Part shown: piece after piece, positions 37,461-46,545 of the stretch | Position numbering within the stretch: position 1 is the first letter of the stretch | Layout of the letters: every line of letters begins with the position of its first letter | Assembly: GCF_023375815.1 (NCBI RefSeq) | Contig: NZ_CP067412.1 | Coordinates: forward strand, 5,456,001-5,520,000 | Direction of reading: 5' to 3' | Source: Pseudomonas sp. HS6 | GTDB lineage: Bacteria > Pseudomonadota > Gammaproteobacteria > Pseudomonadales > Pseudomonadaceae | Length of the DNA stretch: 64,000 nucleotides | The notes under the pieces: model-generated | What the model saw: only the letters and a program-made list of their open reading frames with translations | The model's database searches: none | What the model was told of the DNA's origin: nothing | Program-made: the position numbers and the translations under genes

Positions 37461-38513
37461 ATGCGTTTGTGTAAATTGCTGTTAGTGGGCTGCTTGTCTC
37501 TGGTCAGCCTGGCGAGCCAGGCCGAAAACGTCAAAGGTCTTTATCAGGTGCGCGAACCGGTCAACGGCCAGTCGCCGGAGGAGCGTGATCGCGCCACTCA
37601 GTCCGCGCTCGACACGCTGGTGCTGCGTCTCACCGGCGACCCGAAGGCGCCGCAGAACCCCGGGCTGGCGACGATTCGCAAGGACCCGCAGCAGATCATC
37701 AGTCAATTCGGCTTCGATGCCGGGCCGCCTGAAGTGTTGAAGGTCGATTTCGACCCGGCCACCACCGAGCAGGCGTTGCGCCGTGCCGGGCTGGCGCTGT
37801 GGGGGGCGAGTCGGCCATCGATCCTGAGCTGGTGGCTGAACGATTCCGCCGAAGGTTCGAGCCTGGTGGGCGACGGTCAGGCCAGTGCCGCGCCGTTGCG
37901 GCGTGCCGCCCAGCACCGAGGGTTGCCGCTGCGCCTGCCGCTGGCGGATTTGAGCGAGCAACTGGTCGCGACCGCGCCGACGCTCGAAGGCACCGATCCC
38001 GCACCATTGCATGCAGCCTCGGAGCGCTACAACGCTGATGCCTTGCTCGCGGTGCATGCCCGCGAAGAAGGCGGTCAGTGGCAAGCCAAATGGCATTTGT
38101 GGCTGGGCGAACAAAAGGAAGCGGGCAGCGTGCAAGGGGCTGATCAGGCCGCCGTCGCCGATGCCGTGATGCTGGCGGTCGCCGAGCGTCTGGCGCCTCG
38201 TTTTGTCGCCAAGCCTGGCGCTTCGGGTCAACAGACTCTGGAAGTGCAAGGCATGAATCTGGAGCATTACGCGACGTTGCTGCGGATGCTCGAACCCTTT
38301 GGTGTGCGTCTGCAGAGTGTCGACGCCGATCGCATTGTGTATCGGGTGAACGGCAGTGCCGATCAGTTGCGGGCGCAGTTGTCGCTGGCGAAGTTGCAGG
38401 AAATGCCGGCCGAGGCGCCGGCTCCAGTGGCTCCGGTGGCTCCGCAACCCGCAGTGCCAGGTGGTGCGCCGGCACCGACACCTGCGGCACCGTCGTTGCG
38501 GTTTCGCTGGTAG
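37461..38513 (+). CDS. DUF2066 domain-containing exported protein
   Basis: This 350-residue protein has a signal peptide ending near SLASQA and the DUF2066 opening NVKGLYQVREPVNGQSPEERDRATQSALDTLVLRLTGD. A Pro/Ala-rich tail of about 40 residues closes it (EAPAPVAPVAPQPAVPGG and on). Function is unknown. It begins a run of genes with the permease and hda that is kept in pseudomonads next to purM. Confidence 0.85.
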   Translation: MRLCKLLLVGCLSLVSLASQAENVKGLYQVREPVNGQSPEERDRATQSALDTLVLRLTGDPKAPQNPGLATIRKDPQQIISQFGFDAGPPEVLKVDFDPATTEQALRRAGLALWGASRPSILSWWLNDSAEGSSLVGDGQASAAPLRRAAQHRGLPLRLPLADLSEQLVATAPTLEGTDPAPLHAASERYNADALLAVHAREEGGQWQAKWHLWLGEQKEAGSVQGADQAAVADAVMLAVAERLAPRFVAKPGASGQQTLEVQGMNLEHYATLLRMLEPFGVRLQSVDADRIVYRVNGSADQLRAQLSLAKLQEMPAEAPAPVAPVAPQPAVPGGAPAPTPAAPSLRFRW

Positions 38514-38549
38514 GTTTTTCTTTCATATATAGAAGCAATGGAGTGTTAC

Positions 38550-39623
38550 ATGGCCGATACGCGGCGTTGGTTCTGGCTCGGTGGGGTGCTCCTGCTTTGC
38601 GCGTTTGTCTGGTTGCTGCATCCGATCCTCACGCCATTTCTGGTGGCGCTGTTGCTCGCTTATCTGTTCGATCCGCTGGTGGATCGTCTTGAGCGGCTTG
38701 GCTTGTCCCGTACTTGGGGTGTGATCGCGGTATTTGCCTTATTTACCCTGATCGTCACCACGCTGTTGCTGGTGTTGGTGCCGATGCTCGCCAAGCAGTT
38801 GCTGCGCCTGTATGAGCTGGCACCGCAGATGCTCGACTGGCTGCAGCACACGGCACTGCCATGGGCGCAGTCGAAGTTGGGGCTGTCGGAGGGCTTCTGG
38901 AAATTCGACAAGGTCAAGGCGGCGATCACCGAACACATGGGTCAGACAACCGACATCGTCGGTGTGGTACTGAGTCAGGCCACGGCTTCCAGCCTGGCGC
39001 TGATCGGCTGGCTGGCGAATCTGGTGCTTATCCCGGTGGTGAGTTTCTACTTGCTGCGCGACTGGGACGTGATGGTGGCCAAGATCCGCAGTCTGTTGCC
39101 GCGCGATCGCGAAGAGCGTGTGGTGGCGTTGGCGGGCGAGTGTCATGAGGTGCTCGGCGCTTTCGTGCGTGGGCAGTTGCTGGTGATGCTGGCATTGGGC
39201 GTGATCTATGCGGCGGGCCTGATGATTGTCGGCCTGGAGCTGGGGCTGTTGATCGGCCTGATTGCCGGTCTGGCGGCCATCGTGCCCTACATGGGATTTG
39301 TGATCGGTATCGGCGCTGCGCTGATTGCCGGGCTGTTCCAGTTTGGCGGCGACCTGTACCCGATGATCGGGATTGTGGCGGTGTTCATGGTGGGGCAGGC
39401 GCTGGAGGGGATGGTGCTGACGCCGTTGCTGGTCGGCGATCGAATCGGCCTGCATCCGGTGGCGGTGATCTTTGCGATCCTGGCCGGCGGTGAGCTGTTC
39501 GGCTTCACGGGGGTGCTGCTGGCGCTGCCGGTAGCGGCGGTGATCATGGTATTGGTGCGTCACGTCCATGACTTGTACAAGGACTCCGACATTTTTAGCG
39601 GAGTGGATGATCCGAAGCTGTAA
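38550..39623 (+). CDS. AI-2E family transporter (PerM/TqsA-like)
   Basis: The 357-residue membrane protein has about eight helices arranged in the family way: two at the N-terminus with LFDPLVDRLERLGLSR between helices, a large amphipathic region (about 80-145), then the C-terminal block with GLIAGLAAIVPYMGFVIG and ILAGGELFGFTGVLLALPVAA. Members include TqsA and putative permeases or cation antiporters; a true AI-2 role in Pseudomonas is unproven. ATG 38550 is preferred over 38538 because GGAG lies between them. Confidence 0.85.
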   Translation: MADTRRWFWLGGVLLLCAFVWLLHPILTPFLVALLLAYLFDPLVDRLERLGLSRTWGVIAVFALFTLIVTTLLLVLVPMLAKQLLRLYELAPQMLDWLQHTALPWAQSKLGLSEGFWKFDKVKAAITEHMGQTTDIVGVVLSQATASSLALIGWLANLVLIPVVSFYLLRDWDVMVAKIRSLLPRDREERVVALAGECHEVLGAFVRGQLLVMLALGVIYAAGLMIVGLELGLLIGLIAGLAAIVPYMGFVIGIGAALIAGLFQFGGDLYPMIGIVAVFMVGQALEGMVLTPLLVGDRIGLHPVAVIFAILAGGELFGFTGVLLALPVAAVIMVLVRHVHDLYKDSDIFSGVDDPKL

Positions 39624-39842
39624 GGCAATGGAGGGCCGCCCGGTGGATCGCCGGGTTGGCCCGTCTCATGCAGGCAAGGCCGGCGCCTGTGCGCCAAAGA
39701 AACTGTCATAAAACCAGCACGTTAACGCAAACCTTTGATTTTGCTTGGGGTCTGTCGCATTGTGCGCTCCGCTTCACGGGTATAAACTTCGCACACTTTA
39801 CACAGAGGCCACTAACGGTTCCTTGGGAACTGTTCAGTCAGC

Positions 39843-40547
39843 ATGAAACCGATTCAGCTGCCCCTAGGTGTGCGTCTGCGTGACGACGCCACCTTCATCA
39901 ACTACTACCCAGGCGCCAATGCCGCTGCACTCGGCTATGTCGAGCGTCTATGCGAAGCCGACGCCGGCTGGACCGAAAGCCTCATCTATCTGTGGGGAAA
40001 GCACGGGGTAGGGCGTACGCATCTGTTGCAGGCCGCGTGCCTGCGGTTCGAGCAGATGGGCGAACCGGCGGTGTACTTGCCGCTGGCCGAGCTGATGGAT
40101 CGTGGCATCGAAATCCTCGACAACCTCGAACAGTACGAACTGGTCTGTCTGGACGACTTGCAGGTGATCGCCGGCAAGCCCGACTGGGAAGAGGCGATGT
40201 TTCACTTGTTCAACCGTCTGCGCGACAGCGGTCGCCGGTTGCTGATCGCCGCTGCTACATCACCGCGTGAATTGCCGGTAAAACTGGCGGATTTGAAATC
40301 TCGCCTGACCCTGGCGCTGATTTTTCAGATGCGTCCTCTCTCCGATGAAGACAAACTGCGTGCCCTGCAATTGCGTGCATCCCGTCGCGGTCTGCATCTG
40401 ACCGACGAGGTCGGTCATTTTATTTTGACTCGCGGCACCCGCAGCATGAGCGCGCTTTTTGACCTGCTCGAACAGCTCGATCAGGCCTCTTTGCAGGCTC
40501 AACGCAAGCTGACCATTCCCTTCCTGAAAGAAACCCTGGGCTGGTAA
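39843..40547 (+). CDS. hda: DnaA regulatory inactivator Hda
   Basis: The 234-residue AAA+ protein promotes hydrolysis of DnaA-ATP when bound to the DNA-loaded sliding clamp. The N-terminus carries a clamp-binding motif (QLPLGV, residues 5-10). A DnaA-like module follows, with Walker A-type GKHGVGRTHLLQA where Arg replaces Lys as in other Hda proteins, and VCLDDLQVI as Walker B. It lies downstream of the permease gene, 219 bp away, and before the NlpC/P60 genes. Confidence 0.94.
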   Translation: MKPIQLPLGVRLRDDATFINYYPGANAAALGYVERLCEADAGWTESLIYLWGKHGVGRTHLLQAACLRFEQMGEPAVYLPLAELMDRGIEILDNLEQYELVCLDDLQVIAGKPDWEEAMFHLFNRLRDSGRRLLIAAATSPRELPVKLADLKSRLTLALIFQMRPLSDEDKLRALQLRASRRGLHLTDEVGHFILTRGTRSMSALFDLLEQLDQASLQAQRKLTIPFLKETLGW

Positions 40548-40695
40548 AACCGTGGGTTTCAGCGGGTTTCGGCATATTTCAGGCGCCAGAAAATCCGCTT
40601 TCCTGTGCACTGCACAGGCCGCGTCTCGATTCAAATAGGCTTAAGCGCTTAGATGTAAACGAGAAACCGAGAAGTCACAAAAAGATCGATTGAAT

Positions 40696-40724
40696 TTGCA
40701 AATGAGGCTGATAGCGGGCATAGT
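40696..40724 (+). promoter_or_regulatory. Candidate sigma70 promoter of the first NlpC/P60 gene
   Basis: TTGCAA at 40696-40701 and CATAGT at 40719-40724 are 17 bp apart, about 38 bp before the ATG at 40762. Confidence 0.4.
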
Positions 40725-40761
40725 CTCGGCTTCTTTACAACTATCAGCCACGGTCGTGCCC

Positions 40762-41379
40762 ATGCTAAAGCGCTTCGCACCCCTCGTGCCTCTCGCACTC
40801 GTCACCCTGTTGTTCGGTTGCGCTGCTCATTCACCTGTTAATCAAGAGCAGCAACAGGCTAAAAATTCTGCCACCGCCCAGTCTTCCGTTATTTATCAGG
40901 AAGAGCTGGACACCGAAAAGGAACTCGCCGCTTTCAACGGCAAGAAGCCTTATCAGCTCCCGGTTCTGGCAGACAGCATTCTTGAACGCGGCATGTCCCT
41001 GATCGGTACCCGTTACCGTTTCGGCGGTACTTCTGAAGCCGGGTTCGATTGCAGCGGTTTCATCGGCTACCTGTTCCGCGAAGAAGCCGGCATGAACCTG
41101 CCGCGCTCCACCCGCGAAATGATCAACGTGGATGCTCCGCTGGTATCGCGCAGCAACCTCGAGCCGGGTGATCTGCTGTTCTTCGCCACCAATGGTCGTC
41201 GCGGTCGTGTTAGCCACGCCGGGATCTACCTGGGCGACAACCAGTTCATCCACTCCAGCAGTCGTCGCAGTGGCGGTGTCCGCATCGACAGCCTGGGTGA
41301 CAGCTACTGGAGCAAGACCTTCATCGAAGCCAAACGCGCTTTGGCGAACGCTCCAACCGTGGTTACCGCTCGCAAGTAA
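40762..41379 (+). CDS. NlpC/P60 (C40) peptidoglycan endopeptidase lipoprotein, first copy
   Basis: The 205-residue product starts at ATG 40762, which gives a lipoprotein signal with LFGC (Cys20). The NlpC/P60 domain carries the catalytic Cys in GFDCSGFIGY, His in RVSHAGIYLG and the third polar residue in the HSSSRR region. Such enzymes, like E. coli MepS/MepH, cut peptide crosslinks of peptidoglycan. It is followed by a paralogous gene with the same layout. Confidence 0.9.
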   Translation: MLKRFAPLVPLALVTLLFGCAAHSPVNQEQQQAKNSATAQSSVIYQEELDTEKELAAFNGKKPYQLPVLADSILERGMSLIGTRYRFGGTSEAGFDCSGFIGYLFREEAGMNLPRSTREMINVDAPLVSRSNLEPGDLLFFATNGRRGRVSHAGIYLGDNQFIHSSSRRSGGVRIDSLGDSYWSKTFIEAKRALANAPTVVTARK

Positions 41380-41466
41380 TCACGCCTTAGTCGCCACGCT
41401 CGTGGCGACAAGCGGTCCTTCAGGGGTAATAGACTTAAACTTTACAAGGTGAAGTTAAAGTCTTAC

Positions 41467-41494
41467 TTGAAGTTTGCCGCGTAGCCGCTAGAAT
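41467..41494 (+). promoter_or_regulatory. Candidate sigma70 promoter upstream of the second NlpC/P60 gene
   Basis: TTGAAG (41467-41472) and TAGAAT (41489-41494) are 16 bp apart. A terminator hairpin at 41514-41548 lies between this promoter and the gene, so transcripts from it would be short unless terminator read-through occurs. Just upstream, GACTTAAACTT (41432) and AAGTTAAAGTC (41452) make an 11-bp near-perfect dyad. Confidence 0.45.
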
Positions 41495-41513
41495 CCTGAT
41501 CTATATTGATGGC

Positions 41514-41548
41514 AAACCGCCTGCGTCCAAACGCAGGCGGTTTTGTTT
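41514..41548 (+). terminator. Rho-independent terminator between the NlpC/P60 genes
   Basis: AAACCGCCTGCGT and ACGCAGGCGGTTT form a perfect 13-bp stem around CCAA, followed by TGTTTTC. It may end the first gene's mRNA or act on the leader of the second. Confidence 0.85.
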
Positions 41549-41597
41549 TCTGTCGAATCGGCAGTAAAAGCCGCAGCCAGATCAGGATGTTCTGCTT

Positions 41598-42134
41598 ATG
41601 ACGATGCCGGCCCGCCTCGCCCTGATGTTCTTCGCAGCGCTGCTCAGCGCTTGCGCCAGCCGCACTCTGCCACCTGCGCCGGTGGTTCGTGCTCCGATTG
41701 TGTTCGGATCCTCCCAGGCCTTTTCTCCCGCTGCCGAAGACGTGCTGTTCCGTGCGCTCGGGCTGGTGGGCACGCCTTATCGCTGGGGCGGCAACACGCC
41801 GGACTCGGGTTTCGATTGCAGTGGCTTGATCGGTTTTGTCTACCGCGACGCCGCCGGCATCAGCCTGCCGCGCTCGACCCGCGAGTTGATCGTCATGCAG
41901 GCGCCGAATGTCGGCAAGGAAGGGCTGCAAACCGGCGACCTGATCTTCTTCGCGACCAATGGCGGCTCTCAAGTCAGCCATGCGGGAATCTACGTCGGGG
42001 AAGGGCGCTTTGTTCATGCACCGGCCACCGGTGGCACGGTGAAGCTGGACAGCCTGTCGAAGGCCTATTGGCAGAAAGCCTACCTGAGTGCCAAGCGCGT
42101 TCTGCAGCCGGAGCATCTGGCGCATAACCCATAG
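41598..42134 (+). CDS. NlpC/P60 (C40) peptidoglycan endopeptidase lipoprotein, second copy
   Basis: The 178-residue paralogue of the preceding gene has lipobox LSAC (Cys19), catalytic Cys in GFDCSGLIGF, His in QVSHAGIYVG and a polar third residue near VHAPATGG. Both keep the PRSTRE motif between Cys and His. It has a shorter linker before the catalytic domain. A terminator follows 15 bp after the stop. Confidence 0.9.
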   Translation: MTMPARLALMFFAALLSACASRTLPPAPVVRAPIVFGSSQAFSPAAEDVLFRALGLVGTPYRWGGNTPDSGFDCSGLIGFVYRDAAGISLPRSTRELIVMQAPNVGKEGLQTGDLIFFATNGGSQVSHAGIYVGEGRFVHAPATGGTVKLDSLSKAYWQKAYLSAKRVLQPEHLAHNP

Positions 42135-42148
42135 TCAGGCGAAACGAT

Positions 42149-42190
42149 AAAAAAACCTGTGGGAGCACATTGGCTCTCACAGGTTTTTTT
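42149..42190. terminator. Bidirectional terminator containing REP-like sequence
   Basis: AAAAAAACCTGTG (42149-42161) pairs perfectly with CACAGGTTTTTTT (42178-42190). The loop side reads GGGAGCACATTGGCTCTCAC, so the core CTGTGGGAGC...CTCACAG looks like a degenerate REP converted into a terminator between two convergent genes. Confidence 0.8.
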
Positions 42191-42204
42191 GCGTTTGGGC
42201 CCGG

Positions 42205-43518
42205 CTATTTAGCCGTTGATACTCGCCAGACCTTGTTCCCCACGTCGTCCGCCACCAGCAGCCCGCCTTGTTGGTCGATCACCACGCCGACCGGGCGACC
42301 CAAGGCGTTTTCATCTTTATCGAGGAAGCCAGTCAGTACATCCACTGGCGCTCCACTCGGCTTGCCGGCGGCAAACGGTACGAAGATCACCTTGTAGCCA
42401 CTGTGCGGCTTACGGTTCCATGAGCCGTGCTGGCCGATGAATGCGCCTTCCTTGAATTGCGCCGGCAGCGTGTTGCCTTCGGCGAAAGACAAGCCCAGTG
42501 ACGCTGTATGCGGGCCGACGGCGTAGTCCGGAGCGATGGCCTTGGCCACCATCTCTGGTTGTTGTGGTTTCACGCGCACATCGACGTGCTGGCCGTAATA
42601 GCTGAACGGCCAGCCATAGAAGCCGCCGTCCTTGACCGAGGTGATGTAGTCCGGCACCAGGTCGCTGCCGATATCGTCACGCTCGTTCACTGCTGTCCAC
42701 AATGCTCCGCTTTGCGGCTCCCAGGCCAGGCCGTTGGGATTGCGAATGCCCGAGGCGAAGATCCGGTGATTGCCGGTCGCCCGGTCCACTTCCCAGATCG
42801 CCGCGCGACCTTCCTCCTGATCCAGGCCGTTTTCGCCGACGTTGCTGTTCGAGCCGACCGTAACGTACAGCTTGCTGCCGTCCTTGCTGGCGATGACGTT
42901 CTTGGTCCAGTGATGGTTGAGCGTGCCGCCCGGCAGATCCACGACCTTGATCGGCTGGCTCTTGATTTCCGTTGCGCCGGGCTCGTAGTGAAAGCGCAGC
43001 AGGCGGTCGGTGTCGGCGACGTACAGATCGTTACCGACTAGCGTCATGCCGAACGGTGAATTCAGATTTTGCAGAAATACCGTGCGGGTTTCCGCCACGC
43101 CGTCGTGATCGGCATCGCGCAACAGGGTGATGCGGTTCGGACTGGGGACGCCGGCGCCGGCGCGGTCCATGACTTTTTTCTTCACCCAGCCACGTATGCC
43201 TTTGCTATCGTCCGGTTTTGGCGGGGCATTGGTTTCCGCCACCAGCACATCGCCGTTGGGCAGCATGTATAGCCAGCGCGGGTGATCGAGGTTCTCGGCA
43301 AACGCTGCCACTTGAGTGCCTGCCGCTGGCGTCGGTTTCGCGCCGGCCGGCCAGCCGATCGCCGGGGCGATGTTCACCGTCGGAATCAGGGTCTTGTTCG
43401 GTTCGGGGAGTTTTGGAGACGGGCCGGTGCCGTCGGAAACTTGCAGGCTGGAGGATTCACCACAGGCGGTGAGCCCTCCGGCAAGTGCGATGACGAAAAC
43501 GAGGTGGGGCTTGCGCAT
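42205..43518 (-). CDS. Sorbosone-dehydrogenase-like PQQ beta-propeller lipoprotein
   Basis: This 437-residue protein has a lipobox (LTAC, Cys19), then a GSDH/sorbosone dehydrogenase six-bladed propeller: [76 protein letters not shown] and a final [19 protein letters not shown]. Family members oxidise aldoses or sorbosone with PQQ, but many have no proven substrate. No PQQ biosynthesis gene is nearby. GGGAAG precedes the ATG. Confidence 0.88.
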   Translation of the reverse strand: MRKPHLVFVIALAGGLTACGESSSLQVSDGTGPSPKLPEPNKTLIPTVNIAPAIGWPAGAKPTPAAGTQVAAFAENLDHPRWLYMLPNGDVLVAETNAPPKPDDSKGIRGWVKKKVMDRAGAGVPSPNRITLLRDADHDGVAETRTVFLQNLNSPFGMTLVGNDLYVADTDRLLRFHYEPGATEIKSQPIKVVDLPGGTLNHHWTKNVIASKDGSKLYVTVGSNSNVGENGLDQEEGRAAIWEVDRATGNHRIFASGIRNPNGLAWEPQSGALWTAVNERDDIGSDLVPDYITSVKDGGFYGWPFSYYGQHVDVRVKPQQPEMVAKAIAPDYAVGPHTASLGLSFAEGNTLPAQFKEGAFIGQHGSWNRKPHSGYKVIFVPFAAGKPSGAPVDVLTGFLDKDENALGRPVGVVIDQQGGLLVADDVGNKVWRVSTAK

Positions 43519-43583
43519 TATTTATCTTCCCTTATGAATGCATTTCTAATCATACATAAGTGCGCGAGCCGATGGTCCCCCCC

Positions 43584-44168
43584 TCAGCCGCGAGCTTCCT
43601 TGAACAGCACGGCAATGCCGGGGTGATAGTTGCCAGCCTCGCTGCGCAATTTGCGGTAGGCGTACGGGAAGTACCAGGCGACGGCGCAGGTGTGTTCCTT
43701 TTGCAGGTCGTCGACCATGTCCTGCAATTCTTCCGGGCTGGCGCTGTGCTGGGCTTTCTGTGGGGCGACGAACAGGCAGCCAAGTTTGAGATCGCTGGCG
43801 TAGCTGATGCGCTTCGCATCGCTGGTGATATCGACCAGGGCCTGGGTCAGATTCAGGCTGTTGACGCGTGGCCAGCGCTGGGTTGCCTGGATGTAGGCGC
43901 GATCTTCGGCGCCGGCCAGGAACAGGTCGGCGCGGGCATTGCGTTCGCCTTCCTCGTTCTGTTTGCGCGTGGCGGTATCGCGCAGTGTCACCAGTTCTGC
44001 CATCCACGCGGCGGCTGACAGCAGGCCGAGGTTGGCTTTTTCGTCGTGCCAGTACGGTGTGTCGTTGTCGCCGCGCACGGCGTTGTAGCGGTCGATACAG
44101 TCAAACCATCGTTCCAGCACCGGGCGCAGGAATTCCAGCCGCGGATTGCTGATGATCATGCCTTGCAT
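43584..44168 (-). CDS. Conserved hypothetical protein divergent from the B12 operon
   Basis: The 194-residue product starts at ATG 44168, four bases after GGGAGAG; an earlier in-frame start at 44216 is not needed. I do not recognise a family. It is soluble, lacks a signal peptide and is acidic to neutral, with a Trp-rich beginning (VLERWFDCIDRYN, TPYWHDEKANLGLLSAAAWM), a helical middle, and a C-terminal AWYFPYAYRKLRSEAGNYHPG. Its place across from the cobalamin riboswitch may be fortuitous. Confidence 0.75.
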   Translation of the reverse strand: MQGMIISNPRLEFLRPVLERWFDCIDRYNAVRGDNDTPYWHDEKANLGLLSAAAWMAELVTLRDTATRKQNEEGERNARADLFLAGAEDRAYIQATQRWPRVNSLNLTQALVDITSDAKRISYASDLKLGCLFVAPQKAQHSASPEELQDMVDDLQKEHTCAVAWYFPYAYRKLRSEAGNYHPGIAVLFKEARG

Positions 44169-44349
44169 GGTGCTCTCCCTTGTTATTGTGATGTGCTCTC
44201 TGCGTTCAAAAAGCATGGCTCTTTGATATCACTGCTGACAGTGTGGCACAAGATTGGCGTCAGATAATTGATCGACGGCAGTTATTCGCTTTCAGGGGGC
44301 CTCTTCATTTGACGCTCCACCCCCAACCCTCTAACCTTCGCGGCTTGTT

Positions 44350-44553
44350 TCAGGTGCTCTGTGACCGCTGTCGACAGAGTGAAACAGGGAAGCCGGTGAG
44401 GCGGGTCTTCAAGCGAAGAACCCTCGCGATCCCGGCGCTGCCCCCGCAACGGTAAATGAGTAAAAGCTGCGTCCGATGCCACTGCTGCAAAGCGGGAAGG
44501 CGCGCAGCCAGGCCAACGCCGCTCATGAGCCCGGAGACCGGCCTGATCCATCC
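44350..44553 (+). ncRNA. Cobalamin (B12) riboswitch
   Basis: The adenosylcobalamin aptamer is read from the order of its conserved pieces: CAGGTGCTCTGTGAC (44351), AGTGAAACAGGGAAGCCGG (44378), a long P6 arm with GGTGAG, CGGCGCTGCCCCCGCAACGG (44434, containing the B12 box), CACTGC and GGGAAGGCG (44493), and CCGGAGACCGGCCTG (44531). Downstream a terminator-like hairpin sits at 44557-44586. High cobalamin should lower expression of the cob operon. Length is about 200 nt, as usual. Confidence 0.92.
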
Positions 44554-44556
44554 AGC

Positions 44557-44586
44557 GGCATCACGGTGGGCGATGCCAGGCTTTTT
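44557..44586 (+). terminator. Candidate expression-platform terminator of the B12 riboswitch
   Basis: GGCATC and GATGCC close a 9-nt loop, followed after AGGC by TTTTT, directly after the aptamer and 56 bp before cobO. It could be the regulated off-structure; a translational mechanism is not excluded. Confidence 0.5.
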
Positions 44587-44641
44587 GCCGTCTATTCTTG
44601 TGCCTGCCCGCCGTTATCCAGCCTCAACGGAGAGCTCCCTC

Positions 44642-45253
44642 ATGACTGATTCCCCCGAACGCGACGAGCGTCACCTGGCGCGCATGCAGCGTAAAAAAGC
44701 CGTGATCGACGAGCGCATCGCCAATTCACCAGATGAATGCGGTCTGGTGCTGGTGTTGACCGGCAACGGCAAAGGCAAAAGCAGCTCGGCGTTCGGCATG
44801 CTTGCCCGCGCCATGGGCCACGGCATGCAGTGCGGCGTGGTGCAGTTCATCAAGGGTCGTAACAGCACAGGCGAAGAATTGTTTTTCCGTAGATTCCCCG
44901 AGCAGGTGCGCTTTCACGTGATGGGCGAAGGCTTCACCTGGGAAACCCAGGACCGCCAGCGTGACATCGCCGCCGCCGAGGCTGCCTGGGAAGTCTCCCG
45001 TGAGCTGTTGCGTGATCCGTCGATCGGTCTGGTGGTGCTCGATGAACTGAACATCGCCCTCAAGCATGGCTACCTCGATCTGGATCAGGTACTCAGCGAT
45101 CTGCAGGCTCGTCCGCCGATGCAGCATGTGATCGTCACGGGTCGCGCTGCGAAGCCGGAAATGATCGAGATGGGCGACACCGTCACCGAAATGGGCATGA
45201 TCAAGCACGCCTTTCAGGCCGGTATCAAAGCGCAGAAAGGCGTCGAACTTTGA
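44642..45253 (+). CDS. cobO: Cob(I)yrinic acid a,c-diamide adenosyltransferase
   Basis: This 203-residue CobA/CobO/BtuR-type enzyme attaches the adenosyl group to the corrinoid cobalt. The P-loop is TGNGKGKSSSAFG (residues about 41-53), followed by VVQFIKG and VLDELNIALKHGYLD. ATG 44642 follows GGAGAG; the frame is open far upstream through the riboswitch but that part is untranslated. First gene of the operon, overlapping cobB by four bases. Confidence 0.96.
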   Translation: MTDSPERDERHLARMQRKKAVIDERIANSPDECGLVLVLTGNGKGKSSSAFGMLARAMGHGMQCGVVQFIKGRNSTGEELFFRRFPEQVRFHVMGEGFTWETQDRQRDIAAAEAAWEVSRELLRDPSIGLVVLDELNIALKHGYLDLDQVLSDLQARPPMQHVIVTGRAAKPEMIEMGDTVTEMGMIKHAFQAGIKAQKGVEL

Positions 45254-46545
45254 ATCAACCACGTCACTGCCCGGCGGTACTGATCGCCGCGCCGGCCTCC
45301 GGCCAGGGCAAGACCACCGTCACCGCCGCGCTGGCTCGCCTGCATCGCAATCAGGGGCGCAAGGTTCGCGTGTTCAAATGCGGCCCGGATTTTCTCGACC
45401 CGATGATCCTCGAACGTGCCAGCGGTGCGCCGGTCTATCAACTGGACATGTGGATGGTCGGCGAGCAGGAAAGTCGACGTCTGTTGTGGGAAGCCGCCGC
45501 TGAAGCGGATCTGATCCTGATCGAAGGCGTGATGGGCTTGTTCGACGGCACACCGTCGAGCGCCGATCTGGCGCGGCACTTCGGCGTGCCGGTGCTCGGC
45601 GTGATCGACGGCACCGCCATGGCCCAGACCTTCGGCGCCTTGGCCCTGGGGCTGGCGCGCTATCAGCCGGACTTGCCGTTCGCCGGCGTGCTGGCCAACC
45701 GTGTCGGCACTGTGCGCCACGCGCAGTTGCTTGAAGGCAGTCTCACCGAAGGCCTGCGCTGGTACGGCGCATTGTCCCGGGAAACCGGGATCGAATTGCC
45801 AAGCCGCCATCTCGGTCTGGTGCAGGCCAGCGAACTCAATGACCTCGATCTGCGCCTCGACGCCGCCGCTGAAGCGCTGGCCAGTACCTGCGAGGTAGCG
45901 CTGCCACCGGCCGTGGAATTCGCTGCGCCAGAAATCGTCAAGAACGAAAGACTGCTCGAAGGCGTACGGATTGCCGTCGCCCGTGACGAAGCCTTCGCCT
46001 TCACCTATGGCGCCAGTCTCGACCTTCTAAGGGCGATGGGCGCGGAGCTGAGTTTCTTCTCGCCGATCCGCGATACGCAATTACCTGAGGCCGACAGCTT
46101 GTACCTGCCCGGCGGTTATCCGGAGTTGCACCACGTTGCCTTGTCGCAGAACACCGACATGCTCAAAGCGATCCGCGCACATCACGCCGCCGGCAAACCG
46201 CTGCTCGCCGAATGTGGCGGCATGTTGTATCTGCTCGACTCCTTGACCGACGTCGAAGGTACCCGCGCCGAACTGGTCGGTTTGCTCAACGGTGATGCCG
46301 TGATGCAAAAACGACTGGCTGCGTTGGCGTTGCAGTCCGTGGAACTGCCGGAGGGCTTGCTGCGAGGTCACACCTATCACCATTCCCTGACCACCACCGA
46401 ACTGACCCCCATCGCCCGTGGCCACAGCCCCAACGGCGGGCGCGGCGCGGAAGCGGTTTACCGGGAAGGGCGGATGACCGCTTCGTACGTGCATTTTTAC
46501 TTCCCGTCGAATCCGTCGGCGATTGCCGCACTGTTGGTGCCATGA
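45250..46545 (+). CDS. cobB: Cobyrinate a,c-diamide synthase
   Basis: This 431-residue glutamine amidotransferase amidates the a and c side chains of cobyrinate. The N-terminal ATPase has APASGQGKTTVTAALARLH and FKCGPDFLDP; the C-terminal GATase has LPGGYPELH, AECGGMLYLLDSL with nucleophilic Cys and the late HTYHHS. Start is TTG 45250 in a TTGA overlap with the cobO stop; it is the only reasonable start for the family N-terminus. Confidence 0.96.
   Translation: MNQPRHCPAVLIAAPASGQGKTTVTAALARLHRNQGRKVRVFKCGPDFLDPMILERASGAPVYQLDMWMVGEQESRRLLWEAAAEADLILIEGVMGLFDGTPSSADLARHFGVPVLGVIDGTAMAQTFGALALGLARYQPDLPFAGVLANRVGTVRHAQLLEGSLTEGLRWYGALSRETGIELPSRHLGLVQASELNDLDLRLDAAAEALASTCEVALPPAVEFAAPEIVKNERLLEGVRIAVARDEAFAFTYGASLDLLRAMGAELSFFSPIRDTQLPEADSLYLPGGYPELHHVALSQNTDMLKAIRAHHAAGKPLLAECGGMLYLLDSLTDVEGTRAELVGLLNGDAVMQKRLAALALQSVELPEGLLRGHTYHHSLTTTELTPIARGHSPNGGRGAEAVYREGRMTASYVHFYFPSNPSAIAALLVP

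Noticed and set aside
40762..42134. Recent tandem duplication of the two NlpC/P60 genes
   Set aside because: The proteins share the domain and motifs but differ in linker length and much of the sequence, so the duplication is old or the pair assembled otherwise.
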